Of a stretch of DNA of 10,321 bases, positions 6,550 to 10,321 are shown piece after piece; the stretch's first letter is position 1, and the number at the start of each line of letters is the position of its first letter. The notes below the pieces were generated by a model. The model was given only the letters and a program-made list of their open reading frames with translations, did no database searches and was not told where the DNA came from. Source of the DNA: Acidimicrobiia bacterium (GTDB lineage Bacteria > Actinomycetota > Acidimicrobiia > Acidimicrobiales > Ilumatobacteraceae); assembly GCA_013815505.1 (NCBI GenBank), contig JACDGA010000035.1, positions 1 through 10,321 of the forward strand, read 5' to 3'. The translations under genes were made by a program, and so were the position numbers.

Positions 6550-7842
6550 GTGAGTGCCGCCAAGGTCGTACGGGTCGGGGTCCTCGGATGCGGCAACGTC
6601 GGTGGCGCGTTCGTGACGCTCGTGACGCAGCGCGCCGACGAGATCGAGCAGCGCACCGGAGTCCGTCTCGAGGTGCGCCGCATCGCCGTGCGCAACGTGT
6701 CACTCAGTCGTGACGCAGAGATCGATCCGGCGATGCTCACGAGCGACGCCTACGACATCGTCGTCGATCCCGACATCGACCTCGTCGTCGAGATGATCGG
6801 TGGCATCGAGCCGGCACGTGAGCTCATCGCCACGTCGCTCAAGGCGGGCAAGCCCGTCGTCACTGCGAACAAGGAGCTGCTCGCCAACGTCGGCGTGGAG
6901 CTGTACGAGATGGCCGATCAGCACGGTGTCGACCTGCTGTTCGAAGCCGCCGTCGGCGGCGGCATCCCGCTCATCCGTCCACTGCGCGAGAGCCTGCGCG
7001 GGGAGGAGGTGCGCCGTGTCGTCGGCATCGTCAACGGCACCACCAACTACATCCTGACGAAGATGAGTGAGGACGGCGTCAGCTACGGCGAGGCGCTGGC
7101 CAAGGCGCAGCAGCTCGGCTACGCCGAGCGCGACCCCACCGCCGACGTGGAGGGGTACGACGCCGCGGCGAAGGCGGCCATCATCGCCACCATGGCGTTC
7201 GGCTCACGCGTCGTCGCCGGCGACGTCTACCACGAAGGCATCTCGAAGATCACCGGCGGCGACATCGCCGTCGCCAAGCGGCTCGGCTACGTCATCAAGC
7301 TCGTCGCGATCATCGAGCGTGACCGGTCGAGCGGCGAGATCTCCGTGCGCGTCCATCCCGCGATGGTGCCCGTCGCACACCCGCTGGCGAGCGTGCGCGA
7401 GAGCTACAACGCCGTGTTCGTCGAGGGCGAGGCGGTCGGCTCGCTCATGTTCTACGGGCGCGGCGCCGGCGGCATGCCGAGCGCGAGCGCCGTGCTCGGC
7501 GACGTCATCGACGCCGCAGTGAACCTGTCGAAGGACTCGCACGGCACGATCGGCGAGTTCGCCCGGCCGCGCCTGCGTCCCATCGACGAGGCGACATCGG
7601 AGTACCTCATCAGCCTCGACGTCGACGACCAGCCCGGAGTGCTGCACGACGTGACGGGCGTGTTCGCCCGCCACGACGTGAGCATCCGCGCCGCCGAACA
7701 GGAGGGACTCGCCTCCAACGCCCGACTCGTGTTCATCACGCACGACGCCAAGGAGTCGTCGGTGCAGTCGACGCTGCGTGAGCTGCGCGAGCTTCCCCAC
7801 GTCCGCACCGCCGGCGGGATCCTGCGCGTCCTCGGCGAGTGA
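6550..7842 (+). CDS. hom: Homoserine dehydrogenase with C-terminal ACT domain
   Basis: This enzyme reduces aspartate semialdehyde to homoserine with NAD(P)H, at the branch to threonine and methionine. It has 430 aa, the length of the monofunctional ACT-containing form, and no aspartokinase domain. The N-terminal Rossmann motif is VGVLGCGNVGG (9-19). TANKELLA carries K108, FEAAVGGGIP starts with F131, and GIVNGTTNYIL spans about 159-169. DPTADVEGYDAAAK (195-208) carries D204 and K208, which match the Asp/Lys catalytic pair of the family by spacing. Residues about 351-430 are an ACT domain (EYLISLDVDDQPGVLHDVTG), usually linked to feedback inhibition by threonine. GTG 6550 is chosen because the glycine motif begins a few residues later. 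thrC follows after 13 bases, so the two are almost certainly one operon. Confidence 0.97.
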   Translation: MSAAKVVRVGVLGCGNVGGAFVTLVTQRADEIEQRTGVRLEVRRIAVRNVSLSRDAEIDPAMLTSDAYDIVVDPDIDLVVEMIGGIEPARELIATSLKAGKPVVTANKELLANVGVELYEMADQHGVDLLFEAAVGGGIPLIRPLRESLRGEEVRRVVGIVNGTTNYILTKMSEDGVSYGEALAKAQQLGYAERDPTADVEGYDAAAKAAIIATMAFGSRVVAGDVYHEGISKITGGDIAVAKRLGYVIKLVAIIERDRSSGEISVRVHPAMVPVAHPLASVRESYNAVFVEGEAVGSLMFYGRGAGGMPSASAVLGDVIDAAVNLSKDSHGTIGEFARPRLRPIDEATSEYLISLDVDDQPGVLHDVTGVFARHDVSIRAAEQEGLASNARLVFITHDAKESSVQSTLRELRELPHVRTAGGILRVLGE

Positions 7843-7855
7843 TCGCCGCCCACTG

Positions 7856-9229
7856 ATGCGCTACGTCTCCACGCGGGGTCGTGCGCCGGCGCTCGGGTTC
7901 GGTGACGCGCTGCTCGCCGGCCTCGCCAGCGACGGTGGCCTCTACGTCCCCGAGACATGGCCGGCGCTGCCGGACCTCACGCGTTGCGTCACGTACGCCG
8001 ACGCCGCAACGGCGGTCGCCTCGTGCTTCGTCGGCGACGAGATCGACGACGCGACGCTCGCCCGCTGCGCAACGGAGGCGTACGCCACGTTCCGCCACCC
8101 GTCCATCGTCCCCCTGGTGCAGCTCGATCACCGGCAGTGGCTCGCAGAGCTGTTCCATGGCCCAACCTTTGCGTTCAAGGACGTCGCCCTGCAGCTCGTC
8201 GGCCGGCTCTTCGACCACGTCCTCGAGCAGCGATCGGATCACATCACGATCATCGGTGCGACGAGCGGCGACACCGGCTCGGCGGCGATCGACGCCGTGC
8301 GCGGACGCGACAACATCGACATCGTGATGCTCTTCCCCAACGGGCGCGTCACGGACGTGCAACGGCGTCAGATGACCACGGTCGAGGATGCGAACGTCCA
8401 CATCGCCGCAATCGACGGCACGTTCGACGATTGCCAGGACCTCGTCAAAGCGATGTTCCTGCACCCCCGACTCGCCTCGCAGCGCCATCTGTCGGCCGTG
8501 AACTCGATCAACTGGGGTCGCGTGATGGCGCAGGTGACGTACTACGCCACAACGTCGCTGGCGCTCGGTGGCGAGACCGTGTTCGCCGTGCCGACCGGCA
8601 ACTTCGGCAACGTCTTCGCCGGATGGGTGGCTCGCAGGATGGGTGCCCCGATCGATCGCTTCGTGCTGTCCACCAACGCCAACGACATCCTCGCCCGTTT
8701 CCTCAACGAGGGGGACATGTCGATGCGCGAGGTCGTGCCGACGCTGAGCCCGAGCATGGACATCCAGGTGTCGTCGAACTTCGAGCGGCTGCTGTTCGAG
8801 ATGAACGACAGGGACGGGGGGATGACGGCCGAGCAGCTCGCCCGCTTCCGGTCGTCGGGCCGGCTCGATGTCGAACCTGATCAGCGTGCCGAGCACCTCG
8901 ATGGGACGTTCAGCGCGACGCGCGTCGACGACGACGCAACGCTGGCCGAGATCCATCGTCTCGCGCACCGCACCGGCGTCGTCGTCGATCCGCACACGGC
9001 GACGGCGACGGCCGCCGCGTCGCTGATCGACCATGACGGACCCGTCGTCGCGCTCGCCACTGCGCATCCTGCGAAGTTCGCCGATGCCGTCGCACGCGCG
9101 CTCGGCCAACGTCCGGAGCTGCCGGAGGCGCTCGCCGAGCTGCACGTCAAGGCCGAGCGCTTCGAGGTGGTGGCCAACGATCTCGAGTTGGTTGCCGCCC
9201 ACGTCGAGCGGGTCACCGCCGCGACGTGA
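7856..9229 (+). CDS. thrC: Threonine synthase (long, Escherichia coli/fungal type)
   Basis: This PLP enzyme converts O-phosphohomoserine to threonine. It has 457 aa. The start MRYVSTRG, then FGDALLAGLASDGGLYVPE, is the classic N-terminus of the longer ThrC class; the ATG lies 13 bases after hom. The PLP lysine is K108 in HGPTFAFKDVALQ. Phosphate and cofactor loops are ATSGDTGSAA (T136 to S142) and PTGNFGNVFAG (from P246). NSINWGR (216-222) and TLSPSMDIQVSSNFERLLFE are hallmarks of this class. Mycobacterial ThrC at the same locus is a shorter protein of about 360 aa from the other class, so this enzyme type differs although gene order is kept. No thrB follows. There is no visible Shine-Dalgarno, so translation may be coupled to hom. 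Confidence 0.96.
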   Translation: MRYVSTRGRAPALGFGDALLAGLASDGGLYVPETWPALPDLTRCVTYADAATAVASCFVGDEIDDATLARCATEAYATFRHPSIVPLVQLDHRQWLAELFHGPTFAFKDVALQLVGRLFDHVLEQRSDHITIIGATSGDTGSAAIDAVRGRDNIDIVMLFPNGRVTDVQRRQMTTVEDANVHIAAIDGTFDDCQDLVKAMFLHPRLASQRHLSAVNSINWGRVMAQVTYYATTSLALGGETVFAVPTGNFGNVFAGWVARRMGAPIDRFVLSTNANDILARFLNEGDMSMREVVPTLSPSMDIQVSSNFERLLFEMNDRDGGMTAEQLARFRSSGRLDVEPDQRAEHLDGTFSATRVDDDATLAEIHRLAHRTGVVVDPHTATATAAASLIDHDGPVVALATAHPAKFADAVARALGQRPELPEALAELHVKAERFEVVANDLELVAAHVERVTAAT

Positions 9230-9281
9230 CGATCGGCACCGGCGTTTGCGACCGTTGCGGCCAGTCGATATCGTGACATTT

Positions 9282-9297
9282 GCCTGAATTCTCAGGC
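9282..9297 (+). terminator. Small hairpin after thrC, weak terminator candidate
   Basis: GCCTGAATTCTCAGGC folds as a perfect 6-bp stem with an ATTC loop, 53 bases after the thrC stop. There is no T-run after it, so it is not a classical intrinsic terminator. It could stabilise the 3' end or be part of the rho leader. Confidence 0.3.
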
Positions 9298-9391
9298 CGC
9301 TACCGCCACAAGGGCGACGTGCGAGGCATCCCACCGTCCGTGGAACCCCACTCGAGACCTGAACGGCGAGCGCCTGCACTGTCCGTGGGGC

Positions 9392-9446
9392 GGACTCCTT
9401 CCCGGAAGGTCCTCGAACGTCGAGGCGACCGGATGCTGGACTCCGG
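9392..9446 (+). promoter_or_regulatory. Three consecutive hairpins in the rho leader
   Basis: Three stems lie almost end to end. The first is CCTTC(9397-9401)-CCG-GAAGG(9405-9409), extended by GGA/TCC across a two-base bulge. The second is CCTCGA(9411-9416)-ACG-TCGAGG(9420-9425). The third is CCGGA(9429-9433), an eight-base loop, then TCCGG(9442-9446). They end 39 bases before the rho start. The first two share bases 9411-9412 at their junction, so they could compete. No T-run follows, so these are not ordinary terminators. Confidence 0.4.
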
Positions 9447-9485
9447 CCCACGAGCCGTTCCCATCTCGCGAAGGTAGGCACCCCC

Positions 9486-10321
9486 GTGGCCGCAGAAGCA
9501 CTCGAACAGTCAGTTCTCGAGTCGAAGGACAAGGATCAGCTGCTGGCGATCGCCAAGGCGCTCGGCCTCAGCACGTCGGCGCGCAACCGCAAGGCCGAGA
9601 TCATCCAGCTCATCCTCGACACGACCAACACCTCGTCGCCCACGTCGGCGCGTGACGTCGTGGCGCCCGCCGCTGCGAGGAACGGCGACGGCAGCATCGG
9701 CGCCGGCACCGTGACGTCCGCGGTCGAGCGAGGTACAGAGACGAACGGCGAGTCTGCGCTGGCGGCAACCGCCGCAAGGGAGCACGACCAGCAGGCGCCC
9801 GGCGAGGGCGAGCCGCCCGCCGAGTGGGAGCTGGCGCTGGCGGAGTCCGGATCCGACGAAGAGGACGACACGCCGCAACGTGCCGACGCCACTCGCTCGG
9901 GCGGCCAGACCCGCACGCCGGAGGTCGGGCGCCAGGCCCAGCGTGACGATGCCGGCGCTCCAAACCGCGACGGCGGTTTCGCTCGCTCGGGACAGGGTGG
10001 CGGCGCCGAACGTGACCGCTCCGGTCAGAGCAGTCAGTCCGGCCAGGCCGGGCAGAGCAGCCAGTCCGGCCAGGGTGACCAGGGCGACGGCCAGGGTGAC
10101 GGTGACGGCGAGAGCCGCAACCGCCGACGCCGCCGTCGTCGCAAGGGAGGCGGTCGCGACCAGGGGGGCGCGCCGCAGGGCGACGACCAGTACGAGCAGG
10201 GCGGCGACGAGCAACAGAGCGCTCACGAATCCGAGTCTGTGCCCGTTGAGGGCTACCTCGACCTGCGCGACGAGGGCTACGGGTTCCTGCGCGTCAAGGG
10301 GTATCTCGCCAGCAAGGAGGA
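9486..10321 (+). CDS. rho: Transcription termination factor Rho, N-terminal part (runs off right edge)
   Basis: The frame from GTG 9486 stays open to the window end (278 codons). It encodes the start of Rho, the RNA-dependent ATPase that ends transcription. Residues about 10-45 form the Rho_N domain (LESKDKDQLLAIAKALGLS ... RKAEIIQLIL). Residues about 46-250 are a disordered insert rich in Gln, Gly, Asp, Ser and Arg, with two QSSQSGQ units and a basic cluster RNRRRRRRRK at 211-220. VEGYLDL begins at residue 254 and opens the cold-shock-like RNA-binding domain (EGYGFLRVKGYL). The ATPase domain is outside the window. Such inserts are known from actinobacterial Rho and influence RNA binding and termination. 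GTG is chosen because the Rho_N domain begins just after it and AAGG lies upstream. It follows thrC with no thrB between. Confidence 0.95.
   Translation, partial: MAAEALEQSVLESKDKDQLLAIAKALGLSTSARNRKAEIIQLILDTTNTSSPTSARDVVAPAAARNGDGSIGAGTVTSAVERGTETNGESALAATAAREHDQQAPGEGEPPAEWELALAESGSDEEDDTPQRADATRSGGQTRTPEVGRQAQRDDAGAPNRDGGFARSGQGGGAERDRSGQSSQSGQAGQSSQSGQGDQGDGQGDGDGESRNRRRRRRRKGGGRDQGGAPQGDDQYEQGGDEQQSAHESESVPVEGYLDLRDEGYGFLRVKGYLASKE
10026..10074 (+). repeat. Imperfect 22-bp tandem repeat inside rho
   Basis: Two copies, 10026-10047 and 10053-10074, begin CAGAGCAG and end CAGTCCGGCCAGG, differing at one base (T or C). The offset is 27 bases, nine codons, so the repeat keeps frame and encodes QSSQSGQ twice. 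It lies in the disordered insert of Rho, where in-frame length changes would be tolerated. Confidence 0.7.

Larger units (their letters stand above)
9230..9485 (+). promoter_or_regulatory. thrC-rho intergenic region and structured rho leader
   Basis: This 256-base stretch has no credible gene. It starts with a hairpin at 9282-9297 and contains a repeated GTCCGTGG at about 9338-9345 and 9380-9387. CCCCAC and GTGGGG nearby could pair. Three close-set hairpins then fill 9392-9446. AAGG at 9471-9474 precedes the rho GTG and may be the ribosome binding site. The layout suggests a long, structured 5' leader on the rho mRNA. rho is known to be controlled by attenuation in enterobacteria; whether that holds here is inference. 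Confidence 0.45.

Noticed and set aside
7778..7855. Upstream start of the thrC frame
   Set aside because: This part overlaps the end of hom. The conserved MRYVSTRG start at 7856 fits the family exactly.
7736..9532. 598-codon minus-strand open frame antisense to thrC
   Set aside because: It mirrors codon periodicity of the high-GC thrC gene, is rich in Arg, His, Asp and Val without any domain, and thrC is unquestionable on the other strand.
9510..10226. 238-codon minus-strand frame rich in Leu, Ala and Val that looks like membrane segments
   Set aside because: It is the antisense of the Rho insert; the plus strand gives Rho_N, the insert and the RNA-binding domain in one frame.

Overview
The window is GC-rich and reads as a chromosome segment of a high-GC actinobacterium. 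The order argS, lysA, hom, thrC, rho matches the block known from mycobacteria and corynebacteria. The large low-complexity insert in the Rho N-terminus, frequent GTG starts and weak or absent Shine-Dalgarno sequences fit this. The long ThrC form and the gene content suggest a deep-branching group such as Acidimicrobiia, but that placement is inference.

Layout. Positions 1-692 (minus) hold the 5' part of a metallo-beta-lactamase-fold hydrolase with an N-terminal CxxC/CxxC zinc-ribbon; it runs off the left edge. Positions 872-943 (minus) are tRNA-Arg(CCG), divergent from argS (998-2761, plus). lysA (2790-4064) follows argS in an apparent operon. Positions 4103-6532 are a non-core block. On the minus strand it has a secreted prokaryotic phospholipase A2 (start 5106) and a translationally coupled secreted four-cysteine protein of unknown function. 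On the plus strand it has a divergent TetR-family regulator (5328-5996) and a MazF/PemK-like protein with no visible antitoxin (6032-6532). The core block resumes with hom (6550-7842) and thrC (7856-9229). A 256-bp region with several hairpins leads into rho (9486 to the right edge, partial).

How the genes work together. lysA, hom and thrC make lysine and threonine in the aspartate family. argS charges the neighbouring tRNA-Arg. Rho is the transcription terminator. thrB, which lies between thrC and rho in mycobacteria, is absent here. The phospholipase pair and the TetR gene share a 221-bp divergent region with a 16-bp palindrome, so they probably form a small regulated secretion unit. The least described item is the secreted four-cysteine partner, whose start codon overlaps the phospholipase stop codon.
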